Source: CAYPGJ01 sp050174775 (GTDB taxonomy: Bacteria > Planctomycetota > Phycisphaerae > Phycisphaerales > UBA1924). From it: 64,000 nucleotides of DNA. Below the pieces are notes generated by a model. That model was not told the DNA's origin. It was given only the letters and a program-made list of their open reading frames with translations, and ran no database searches. The stretch covers positions 248,001-312,000 of the forward strand of contig JBFXJP010000002.1 of the NCBI GenBank assembly GCA_050174775.1, given 5' to 3'. Shown piece after piece: positions 41,642 to 49,184 of the stretch (the first letter of the stretch is position 1; every line of letters begins with the position of its first letter). A program made the translations under genes and the position numbers.

Positions 41642-44600
41642 ATGCTTGAAGCCGTGCTGCACTTCTCCATCAAGAACCGCTGGTTTATTGTCATTCTGAC
41701 GGCGCTGGTGGCCGCGGTGGGCGTCTACTCGCTCAAAAAGCTCCCCATCGATGCCGTGCCTGACATCACGAACAACCAGGTCCAGATTAACGCCGTCGCT
41801 CCTTCGCTTTCGCCCGAAGAGGTCGAGAAGCAGGTGACGTTTACTATCGAATACGCCTTGGCGGGCATCCCGGGGCTGCAGTCCACGCGATCGCTCTCGC
41901 GCAACGGGTTCGCCCAGGTCACGGCGGTTTTTGAGGATGATGTGGACATCTACTTCGCCCGCCAGCAGGTGGGCGAGCGTCTCGGCGAGGCGAAGGAATC
42001 CCTGCCGCCGGGTGTGGACCCCATCATGGGGCCGATCGCCACCGGTCTCGGCGAGGTCTACATGTACACGGTCGAGTACGAGCACCCGCATGGAAAAGGC
42101 GCGATGATTCAGGACGGCATGGTCGGGTGGCAGTCCGACGGTTCGTACCTCTCCGCCGAGGGGCGGCGCCTGAAAACCGATGTCGAACTCGCGTCCTATC
42201 TCCGCGAGGTGCAGGACTGGATCATCCGTCCGCAGCTCAAGGGGGTGAAGGACGTCGCGGGCGTGGACGCCATCGGCGGGTACGTCAAGCAGTACCACGT
42301 CGAGCCCGACCCCATGAAACTTGTCTCATATGGGTTGACATTCTCACAGGTGATCGAGGCGATCGAGAAGAATAATGTCTCCACGGGCGCCGGCTACGTC
42401 GAGCACAACGGCGAGTCGTACCTGGTGCGGGCCACCGGGCGCATCGAGAACATCGACCAACTCTCCACGATTGTGGTTGGCACGCGCAACGGGATTCCGA
42501 TCTATATCCGGGACATCGTTGTGCCGGGCGGTGTCGGAGTCGGGAGAGAGTTGCGGACCGGGTCGGCTAGCGAGAACGGTGAAGAGGTCGTGGTCGGCAC
42601 TGCCATCATGCTCATCGGGGCCAACAGCCGCACCGTTGCGGCCTCGGTGGACAGGAAGATGACGGAGATTCAGAAGAGCCTTCCGTCTGGAATCCGAGCA
42701 CAGACTGTTCTCAACCGGACCAAGCTCGTAGACGCCACGGTAAAGACAATTCAGAAGAACCTGCTCGAGGGTGCGGTCCTGGTGATCGTCGTCCTGCTCC
42801 TGCTGCTGGGCAACATCCGCGCGGCGCTCATCTGCGCCGCGGCGATCCCGCTGTCCATGCTCATGACCGCCACGGGCATGGTGCAGAACAAGGTGAGCGG
42901 CAACCTCATGTCGTTGGGAGCGATCGACTTCGGGCTGATCGTGGATGGGGCGGTCATCATCGTCGAGAACTGCCTGCGGCGCCTAGCCGAAGCCCAGCAT
43001 CACAAAGGCCGAGTGCTGAATCTCCAGGAACGGCTGCACGAAGTCATGGTCGCGGCCAAGGAGATGATCCAGCCATCGGTCTATGGCCAGGCGATCATCA
43101 TCACGGTGTACTTCCCCATCCTCGCGCTCACGGGCGTCGAGGGCAAGATGTTCCACCCGATGGCGATGACGGTCATCTTCGCCCTCATCGGCGCATTCAT
43201 CCTGTCGCTGACCTTCGTGCCAGCGATGGTGGCAATCCTGATCCGCGGCAAGGTCACGGAGAAGGAGATGTTCCTGATCCGCTGGGCCAAGGCCGCGTAC
43301 AAGCCCGCCGTCCGCATTTCGGTGCGCTTCCGCTGGATGATCGTGGCGGCAGCGCTCGTCGCATTCCTCGGGTCGGCTGTGCTGTTCACGCGGCTGGGCC
43401 AAGAGTTTGTCCCAACGCTCGATGAAAAGGACCTGGCACTGCAGGCCCTGCGCATGCCCAGCACCTCGCTTACGACTTCGCAAGACATGCAATTCGACCT
43501 GGAGCGCGCGCTCTCGCAGTTCCCCGAGGTGGCATTCGTCTTCTCTAAGACCGGAACGGCGGAACTCGCGGCGGACCCCATGCCGCCCAATATCTCCGAC
43601 ACCTTCGTCATCTTCAAGCCCTCGGACCAGTGGCGGAGCGAGGCGGAGTTGGACGGCCTCATCGTGGAGAAGGAGGAAGCGATCGCCACGCTGTCCGAAG
43701 GTCATTCCGAGGAAGGGCACGAGGAGGGCGAGGAGGGGCCCAAGCTCGAAGGCCACAAGGGCAAACTCATCAAGCTCATCGAGCTGACTGTCCGGGCTCT
43801 TCCCGGTCAGAACTACGAGTTCACTCAACCGATCCAGATGCGGTTCAATGAACTCATCTCCGGCGTGCGCGGCGATGTCGCCGTGAAGGTGTACGGCGAT
43901 GACTTTGACTCCATGACTCGTACAGCGCAGGAGGTGCTGTCAGCGATCCAGTCGGTGCCCGGCGCGGCCGATGCCAAGATGGAACAGGTCGAGGGCCTCC
44001 CGGTCATGACCGTTGACATCGACCGAGCTGCCATCGCCCGTTATGGACTCAACATCTACGACATCCAGCAGGTCGTCGCCGCAGCGATTGGCGGAGCCGA
44101 AGCGGGGCTGGTCTTCGAGGGGGACCGCCGTTTCGATCTTGTTGTGCGGTTGCCCGAAGAGATCCGTGGCAAGATCGATGCTCTGGAGCGGCTGCCGATC
44201 CCCCTTCCCGGTGGCGAGGAGCGCACCGCAGTCGGCGAACTCGCCAGCGCCGCGAACGGCGGATGGCTGGCAGAATTTGTTCAGACGCGGGAGATGGGCT
44301 TCATCCCCTTGAGCGATGTGGCGAGGATCGAAGTTGCTGAGGGGCGCAACCAAGTCAGCCGCGAAAACGGCAAGCGCCGTATCGTCGTGCAGTGCAACGT
44401 GCGTGGGCGAGACCTCGGCTCGTTCGTGCGCGATGCCGAAAAGGCCGTGGAGTCGATCTCACTTCCCGCCGGGCAGTGGTTGGTGTGGGGCGGACAGTAC
44501 GAGAACCTCGTGGCGGCCAAAGCACGCCTCACCATCGTCGTTCCTATCTGCTTCTTCCTGATCTTCCTGCTGCTCTTCTCGACGTTCAAGAGCGTCAAGT

Positions 44601-45244
44601 ACGCATTGCTCGTGTTTAGCGCCGTACCCTTGGGACTGACCGGCGGGATCATCGCGCTCTGGCTTCGGAGCATGCCCTTCTCGATATCCGCGGCGGTCGG
44701 ATTCATCGCGCTTTCGGGAGTGGCCGTGCTCAACGGCCTGGTCATGGTCTCGTTTATCAACCAGTTGCGGCGCGAGGGAATGGGCCGTGACGATGCGATC
44801 ATTCGAGGTTCGCTCGTGCGGCTTCGCCCCGTGCTCATGACGGCCCTTGTGGCATCACTGGGATTCGTGCCGATGGCCCTCGCCACTGGCACCGGGGCCG
44901 AGGTGCAGAAGCCCCTCGCGACGGTGGTCATCGGCGGACTCATGTCCAGCACGCTTCTGACGCTCGTGGTGCTGCCCGCCCTCTATCGCATCTTCACGGG
45001 GTGGGATCCCAGCGGCCGGCCGACGCCGCTTCCCCAGGAGTGGGAGCAATCGGAAACGGGACCGCTCGAATCCAACTTGAACACCGCGCTGCCAGAAACC
45101 GCCGGTTCAAAGGTGGATGACGCTCCTCTTTCAGTAAGTTCCATCGTCACGCCTTCTCACCATCCGGCGCCGGGTGCTAAACCTCAAAAGCCACCCGGCG
45201 CGACAAACAACGACGACGACGAGAAGCCCTCGCCGCAGGGATGA
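41642..45244 (+). CDS. czcA: Heavy-metal RND pump, CzcA type
   Basis: The protein has 1200 residues. It begins with a membrane helix (NRWFIVILTALVAAVGVYSL) and the PDITNNQVQI block typical of HME-RND pumps. The TM4 motif DFGLIVDGAVIIVEN (about 429-443) has the DFGxxxDGAxxxxEN order of Zn/Co/Cd pumps, unlike the CusA version for Cu/Ag. A His/Glu-rich insertion (EGHSEEGHEEGEEGPKLEGHKG) lies in the second periplasmic domain near 685-705. The C-terminus is extended and acidic/Pro-rich (DDDEKPSPQG). It expels divalent metal cations using the proton gradient. Confidence 0.95.
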   Translation: MLEAVLHFSIKNRWFIVILTALVAAVGVYSLKKLPIDAVPDITNNQVQINAVAPSLSPEEVEKQVTFTIEYALAGIPGLQSTRSLSRNGFAQVTAVFEDDVDIYFARQQVGERLGEAKESLPPGVDPIMGPIATGLGEVYMYTVEYEHPHGKGAMIQDGMVGWQSDGSYLSAEGRRLKTDVELASYLREVQDWIIRPQLKGVKDVAGVDAIGGYVKQYHVEPDPMKLVSYGLTFSQVIEAIEKNNVSTGAGYVEHNGESYLVRATGRIENIDQLSTIVVGTRNGIPIYIRDIVVPGGVGVGRELRTGSASENGEEVVVGTAIMLIGANSRTVAASVDRKMTEIQKSLPSGIRAQTVLNRTKLVDATVKTIQKNLLEGAVLVIVVLLLLLGNIRAALICAAAIPLSMLMTATGMVQNKVSGNLMSLGAIDFGLIVDGAVIIVENCLRRLAEAQHHKGRVLNLQERLHEVMVAAKEMIQPSVYGQAIIITVYFPILALTGVEGKMFHPMAMTVIFALIGAFILSLTFVPAMVAILIRGKVTEKEMFLIRWAKAAYKPAVRISVRFRWMIVAAALVAFLGSAVLFTRLGQEFVPTLDEKDLALQALRMPSTSLTTSQDMQFDLERALSQFPEVAFVFSKTGTAELAADPMPPNISDTFVIFKPSDQWRSEAELDGLIVEKEEAIATLSEGHSEEGHEEGEEGPKLEGHKGKLIKLIELTVRALPGQNYEFTQPIQMRFNELISGVRGDVAVKVYGDDFDSMTRTAQEVLSAIQSVPGAADAKMEQVEGLPVMTVDIDRAAIARYGLNIYDIQQVVAAAIGGAEAGLVFEGDRRFDLVVRLPEEIRGKIDALERLPIPLPGGEERTAVGELASAANGGWLAEFVQTREMGFIPLSDVARIEVAEGRNQVSRENGKRRIVVQCNVRGRDLGSFVRDAEKAVESISLPAGQWLVWGGQYENLVAAKARLTIVVPICFFLIFLLLFSTFKSVKYALLVFSAVPLGLTGGIIALWLRSMPFSISAAVGFIALSGVAVLNGLVMVSFINQLRREGMGRDDAIIRGSLVRLRPVLMTALVASLGFVPMALATGTGAEVQKPLATVVIGGLMSSTLLTLVVLPALYRIFTGWDPSGRPTPLPQEWEQSETGPLESNLNTALPETAGSKVDDAPLSVSSIVTPSHHPAPGAKPQKPPGATNNDDDEKPSPQG

Positions 45245-45291
45245 TCGTTAGGTGTTGTCCGATGCTGAGCCTCGTTCCAAGGAATCCTGAC

Positions 45292-45783
45292 ATGCACGGA
45301 TTGGATCGCAAGAGTGTTCTGATGAGTTTGCTCGCGGGCGCGAGCCTGTTGGGAGGCTGCGCGAGCGGCAACGACCTGATCGCCGCGGGGCGGGTTGCCG
45401 TCGAGCCCCACATCGCCCAAACCATGCGCAAGCCGCCGGAGGTCTACGAAGACAAGGGGGACCTTGTCATTGCCGGCCGGCTCGAACGCAGCCTGCAACG
45501 CGACCTCGCCGGACACATTGACGTTGCCGTCATTGGTCCTGACGGCGCGATGGTGTACGACGCAAAGGTCAACTACAACGGAGTGACAACATACAATAAA
45601 GAATGGTCCGGGCCCAAACATGCCGTGTTCCGCCAAGTGCGCACTCGCCGCTACGGCTCATACTGGGCCTACTCCGTCCGCTTCCCGGGACTCCCGCCCG
45701 AGGGCTCGGTCGTCAAGGTCAGACACGAGCCCGGCCCGAACGTCTCAGCCGCTCCCTCGCCGCCCCTCACGCCCCAGCCCTGA
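45292..45783 (+). CDS. Lipoprotein in the metal efflux operon
   Basis: The protein has 163 residues from ATG 45292, preceded by aaggaa; an upstream ATG at 45241 overlaps the czcA stop. The signal ends in LLGGC (Cys23). The mature part is beta-rich (YEDKGDLVIAGRLERSLQRDLAGHIDVAVIGPDGAMVYDAKVNY, then RYGSYWAYSVRFPGLPPEGSVVKVRH), like a small immunoglobulin-type domain. It lies between czcA and the P-ATPase, so it may be a periplasmic accessory. No family is named. Confidence 0.65.
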   Translation: MHGLDRKSVLMSLLAGASLLGGCASGNDLIAAGRVAVEPHIAQTMRKPPEVYEDKGDLVIAGRLERSLQRDLAGHIDVAVIGPDGAMVYDAKVNYNGVTTYNKEWSGPKHAVFRQVRTRRYGSYWAYSVRFPGLPPEGSVVKVRHEPGPNVSAAPSPPLTPQP

Positions 45784-45789
45784 TCCTTC

Positions 45790-48033
45790 ATGCCCCAACC
45801 ATCCACCACTACCATCGGTGTCCGCGAGCTCGACTGCGCCGCCGAAGAAGCGGTCTTGCGCAAGGCGCTCAGTTCGGTCCCCGGTGTGACGGCGGTGGAG
45901 TGCGACGTGCTGAACCGTAGCGTGGTCATCACGCACGAAGGCGCGGACCACGCCCAGCTCTCGCGCGCCATCAAGGGCGCTGGCATGACACCTGCAACTC
46001 CTACCTTTTCCCCGTCCGCCGGCGCTCTCGCTGCCACCCGGGAACATGACGGTGAGTCGGCCTCTGCCGGCGAGTGCAAGACATGTGACGCGGGCAGTCC
46101 CGCGACCCATCAACCTTCCGACTCCCATCCTGCCTCCACGCGAGCGCAGCTGGTCGCGCTGGGCCTCTCCGGTGTGTTGGCTCTGGGTTCCGAAGTCGTT
46201 GCCTGGACAACCAAATCCGAGCGCTCATGGCCCGCCATCACGATGGCCGCGGTGTCGATCTTGCTCGGCGGGCTCCCCACGCTCCGCAAGGGCTTCTACG
46301 CCCTCAAGACCTTCACGCTCAACATCAACTTCCTCATGACCATCGCGGTGATCGGCGCGTGCGCCATCGGTGAGTGGCCGGAGGCGGCTGTGGTGGTGTT
46401 CCTCTTCGCCGTCGCGGAGCTCATCGAGGTGTACTCGCTGGACCGGGCTCGCAACGCGGTGCGAGCGCTCATGGAAATGGCCCCGGAGATCGCGTGGGTC
46501 AAGCAGCCCGACGATTCCTGGAAGGAGACGCCCGTGGGCGAGGTGCCCGCCGGGTCAGTCGTGCGCGTGAGGCCCGGCGAACGATTGGCGCTCGACGGCG
46601 TGGTCGTCGCCGGCGTGTCGGCGGTGAACCAAGCCCCGATTACGGGTGAGAGCGTGCCGGTGGATAAGGCGGTCGGCGACCAGGTCTTCGCCGGCACGAT
46701 CAACGAGAGCGGCGTGCTCGAGTTCAAGGTGACGGGGGGCAAGGACCAGACGACGCTCGCTCGGATCATTCGGACGGTCCAGGAAGCCCAGTCGGCCAGA
46801 GCGCCGACGCAGCGATTCGTGGATCGCTTCGCCCGCGTGTACACCCCCACGGTGGTGGCCATGGCAATCCTCGTGGCCTTGGTTCCCCCGCTGGTGTTCC
46901 AGCAGCCCTGGATGCGGTGGGTCTACGAGGCGCTCGTTCTGTTGGTCATCGCGTGCCCGTGCGCCCTGGTCATCTCAACGCCGGTGACGGTCGTGAGCGG
47001 GCTCGCGGCGGCGGCGCGCCGGGGCATCCTGATCAAGGGCGGGGTCTACCTGGAAGAGGGCCGCAGGCTTCGCGTGATCGCGGTGGACAAGACCGGGACG
47101 ATCACCGAGGGCAGGCCCCGCGTTCAGGATGTCAGGCCCCTGAACTCGCTGGCCCCGGACTCGATCCTGAGGCTCGCGGCGAGCATCGATGCCGGCTCCG
47201 ATCATCCCGTCGCGCGCGCTGTGACCGCTGCTTGGACACGAGAGAAGACCGAAACCGTTGGAGCCCTGTTCCCCGTGCAGCAGTTCACCGCGATCACAGG
47301 CAAGGGAGTCACGGGAACAATCGATGGCACGCGGTACTTCCTCGGGAACCATCGTTTCGCGCACGAGCGCGGGGTTTGTACGCCGGCCGCCGAGGCGGTC
47401 CTCGAAGAACTGGAGGCTGATGGCCAGACAGCGGTTGTCCTCACCGATGATCGTTCTGCTTTGGGAGTGATCGCCGTGGCAGATGCGCCACGGGAATCCA
47501 GTAGGGAGGCAGTTCGTCAATTGTACGCCCTGGGACTCCGCACGGTGATGCTCAGCGGAGACAATCTACGCACAGCAGAAGCAATCGCCAAGGGCGTGGG
47601 CATCGACGACGCCCGGGGCGAGCTTCTCCCGGAAGACAAGGTCGCGTCGGTGACACAACTGACGGATCAGTGGGGTTACGTCGGCATGGTGGGCGACGGC
47701 GTGAACGACGCCCCCGCGCTCGCCCAGGCTTCGATCGGGTTTGCGATGGGAGCGGCGGGAACGGATACCGCCTTGGAAGTGGCCGATGTTGCCCTGATGC
47801 AGGACGACCTCCGGGGCGTGCCTGCGTTCATTCAGCTGAGCCGACGGACGGCACGAGTGCTTCGGCAAAACATCACGCTTGCACTGGGGATAAAGGTCGT
47901 GTTTTTCGTTCTCGCCCTTGCGGGTGTCGCGACGCTCTGGATGGCCGTGATCGCCGACGTGGGGGCGAGTCTGTTCGTAATTGGAAACGGTCTCAGATTA
48001 CTGGGTGGTTCGGGTCGAGAGGGCAGAGTGTGA
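45790..48033 (+). CDS. zntA: Zn/Cd/Co-type P1B ATPase
   Basis: The protein has 747 residues. The N-terminal HMA-like domain (about 4-65) has RELDCAAEE rather than the usual CxxC, which is seen in ZntA/CadA relatives. A Cys/His-rich linker follows. The membrane metal site is CPCALVIS near 387-394, DKTGTITEG (phosphorylated Asp near 434) comes next, and GDGVNDAPALAQA is in the hinge domain. This pattern identifies an exporter of Zn, Cd, Pb or Co out of the cytoplasm. It complements the RND pump that clears the periplasm. Confidence 0.92.
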   Translation: MPQPSTTTIGVRELDCAAEEAVLRKALSSVPGVTAVECDVLNRSVVITHEGADHAQLSRAIKGAGMTPATPTFSPSAGALAATREHDGESASAGECKTCDAGSPATHQPSDSHPASTRAQLVALGLSGVLALGSEVVAWTTKSERSWPAITMAAVSILLGGLPTLRKGFYALKTFTLNINFLMTIAVIGACAIGEWPEAAVVVFLFAVAELIEVYSLDRARNAVRALMEMAPEIAWVKQPDDSWKETPVGEVPAGSVVRVRPGERLALDGVVVAGVSAVNQAPITGESVPVDKAVGDQVFAGTINESGVLEFKVTGGKDQTTLARIIRTVQEAQSARAPTQRFVDRFARVYTPTVVAMAILVALVPPLVFQQPWMRWVYEALVLLVIACPCALVISTPVTVVSGLAAAARRGILIKGGVYLEEGRRLRVIAVDKTGTITEGRPRVQDVRPLNSLAPDSILRLAASIDAGSDHPVARAVTAAWTREKTETVGALFPVQQFTAITGKGVTGTIDGTRYFLGNHRFAHERGVCTPAAEAVLEELEADGQTAVVLTDDRSALGVIAVADAPRESSREAVRQLYALGLRTVMLSGDNLRTAEAIAKGVGIDDARGELLPEDKVASVTQLTDQWGYVGMVGDGVNDAPALAQASIGFAMGAAGTDTALEVADVALMQDDLRGVPAFIQLSRRTARVLRQNITLALGIKVVFFVLALAGVATLWMAVIADVGASLFVIGNGLRLLGGSGREGRV

Positions 48034-48458
48034 CGATAACGAGCAGGTGAGATTGACGGGACTTGGACGCTCGTCCAAGCCGTTCTCTTGCAGAACTACC
48101 GCAAATTTGGCGACATCGATTGAAGACCGAGGAAACGACAAACAGAACGCGCGGCCAATCACTTTCGAGGCTGCCACTTGACATCAGGGTCGAACGGCCG
48201 GTTTGCAATTGGTGGGTTGTTGTGAGGCGGAGACTGCGACGCTAATCGCCTCTTAAACCTGGCAGAGAACTCGGCGAGGGAGTCGCCTAATGCCACTTCA
48301 CGTTAGCCTTCGAGACGGTGGCGGTCGAGAATAGGCGGGCCGGATGTCGGAGGGGACGGTAGGATGACTAAATCGCAGGGTGTCCAAGCTGCTAACCGGC
48401 GCGGAGCCCGGCCTGCCCACCACAGAATTGGCATCCGGCCTTTGAACCCGTTACCCTA
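48034..48458. other. Non-coding stretch at the right end of the element
   Basis: No gene is seen. The sequence is lower in GC than the neighbours. Its last part ends with tttgaacccgttaccctag, which has the look of a degraded tRNA T arm and acceptor end. It separates the P-ATPase from the GIY-YIG gene and may hold the end of the element or a remnant of an older insertion. Confidence 0.45.
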
Positions 48459-48472
48459 GGGGAGTTTTTCGA
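48459..48472 (+). repeat. tRNA-end-like 14-bp repeat, copy 1
   Basis: ggggagtttttcga lies directly before the ATG of the GIY-YIG gene and recurs at 48781-48794, where it is the last part of the tRNA-Asn-like copy plus the following bases. Both are preceded by CCTAG. The repeats are 322 bp apart and flank the GIY-YIG gene precisely. Confidence 0.65.
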
Positions 48473-48751
48473 ATGTTCGTGGTGTATGTCATCGTGAGCG
48501 AAGGCTCGGCCAAGCGGTACATCGGGCAGACGAACGACCTTGAGCGTCGCCTCCGCGAACACAACGATCCTGATCACAATCAGCGCAAGCACACAAGCAG
48601 GAACGTCGGGCCATGGCGGCTGGCGATGTCGGAGCGATATCCGACTCGTGCACAGGCGATGGCGCGGGAGCGCTGGCTCAAGACCGGTGTCGGTCGTGAA
48701 TGGCTTTCTGCGCGGCTCGATGGTCGAGCGAGTCCGCCGTCGGCGGATTAA
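48473..48751 (+). CDS. GIY-YIG endonuclease-like protein ending inside a tRNA-like sequence
   Basis: The protein has 92 residues. The motif VVYVIVSEGSAKRYIGQTNDLERRLREHN is the GIY-YIG signature (VYV in place of GIY, YIG present), with Arg near 26-28 and HNDPDHNQ. ALRREREIK-like order appears as AMARERWLKTGVG. The stop codon TAA (48749-48751) lies in the tRNA-like copy, and the last 13 codons read through the D-arm-like and palindromic sequence. The ATG follows a tRNA-end-like repeat directly. The protein may be a small homing-type nuclease associated with tRNA ends; its activity is unproven. Confidence 0.8.
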   Translation: MFVVYVIVSEGSAKRYIGQTNDLERRLREHNDPDHNQRKHTSRNVGPWRLAMSERYPTRAQAMARERWLKTGVGREWLSARLDGRASPPSAD

Positions 48752-48788
48752 CCGCTAGGTTCCAGGTTCGAGTCCTAGTCGGGGAGTT
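48715..48788 (+). pseudogene. Degenerate tRNA-Asn copy at the right junction
   Basis: GCTCGATGGTCGAGCGAG (48715-48732) matches the D-arm region of the intact tRNA-Asn at 16 of 18 positions. The anticodon stem is replaced by the palindrome-like TCCGCCGTCGGCGGA (48733-48747). From 48748 the copy follows the tRNA to its end with one change, which breaks a T-stem pair (C48763). No 5' acceptor strand complementary to TCGGGGA precedes it. It therefore cannot fold as a tRNA. Confidence 0.7.
48748..48788 (+). repeat. attR: right 41-bp direct repeat of the mobile element
   Basis: This repeats 269-309 with one mismatch (C48763 for T284). It is the right junction of the element and, with the hairpin after it, should be the original 3' end of the host tRNA-Asn locus. 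Confidence 0.82.
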
Positions 48789-48794
48789 TTTCGA
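48781..48794 (+). repeat. tRNA-end-like 14-bp repeat, copy 2
   Basis: ggggagtttttcga is identical to 48459-48472. It forms the acceptor end of the degenerate tRNA copy plus eight bases of downstream sequence, and it closes the GIY-YIG unit on its right side. Confidence 0.65.
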
Positions 48795-48822
48795 CGCCGC
48801 CTCGTGCGGCGTTGTTGTTTTT
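48794..48822 (+). terminator. Rho-independent terminator of the original tRNA locus
   Basis: ACGCCGC (48794-48800) pairs with GCGGCGT (48806-48812) around a five-base loop and is followed by tgttgttttt. It lies directly past the right repeat and probably terminated the tRNA-Asn transcript before the element arrived. Confidence 0.75.
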
Positions 48823-49184
48823 GGCGTGCGGTGGGTCATATCGCCAGGTCGTTGCGCTTGGTGTTCTGTGGTCGGCGGTGATGCGCATGGAGAGTCCGAC
48901 GCTCCTGCCGAGCGCTGTTGCATTCGGCGTTGGTTCCTCCGATCCCCGCCGTCGGGCGGAGATTCGTCCACAACAGCGTTGATCGTCGTCGGACGCACGA
49001 AGCCAGTAATCGGCGCTGTCAGCGCCGCGCGAAAGTGGTCAGGGCTGCTGCGAGCAGAGACTGGTTGCAGCGGTGAAGCGAGTGATTACGCGCGTACGTG
49101 GCGGGCATCCTGCGCGCATGCGTGCAGCTGCGCGCGAGCACGCCGGTACAATCGAGCACGAGCGCATCCTCCTGGAGTCTTCGC
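48823..49184. other. Non-coding host DNA before the serine hydrolase gene
   Basis: No gene is seen. TACAAT at 49147-49152, about 32 bases before the next ATG, is a probable -10 box; no clear -35 is present. The rest has no visible structure beyond GC-rich repeats such as gcgcgcatgcgtgcagctgcgcgcg near 49112. Confidence 0.45.

Noticed and set aside
48036..48250. Small frames after the P-ATPase gene
   Set aside because: They are too short and overlap in several frames without RBS or motif.
48748..48788. A second functional tRNA-Asn
   Set aside because: The 5' acceptor strand is missing, the anticodon arm is replaced by a palindrome and a T-stem pair is broken.
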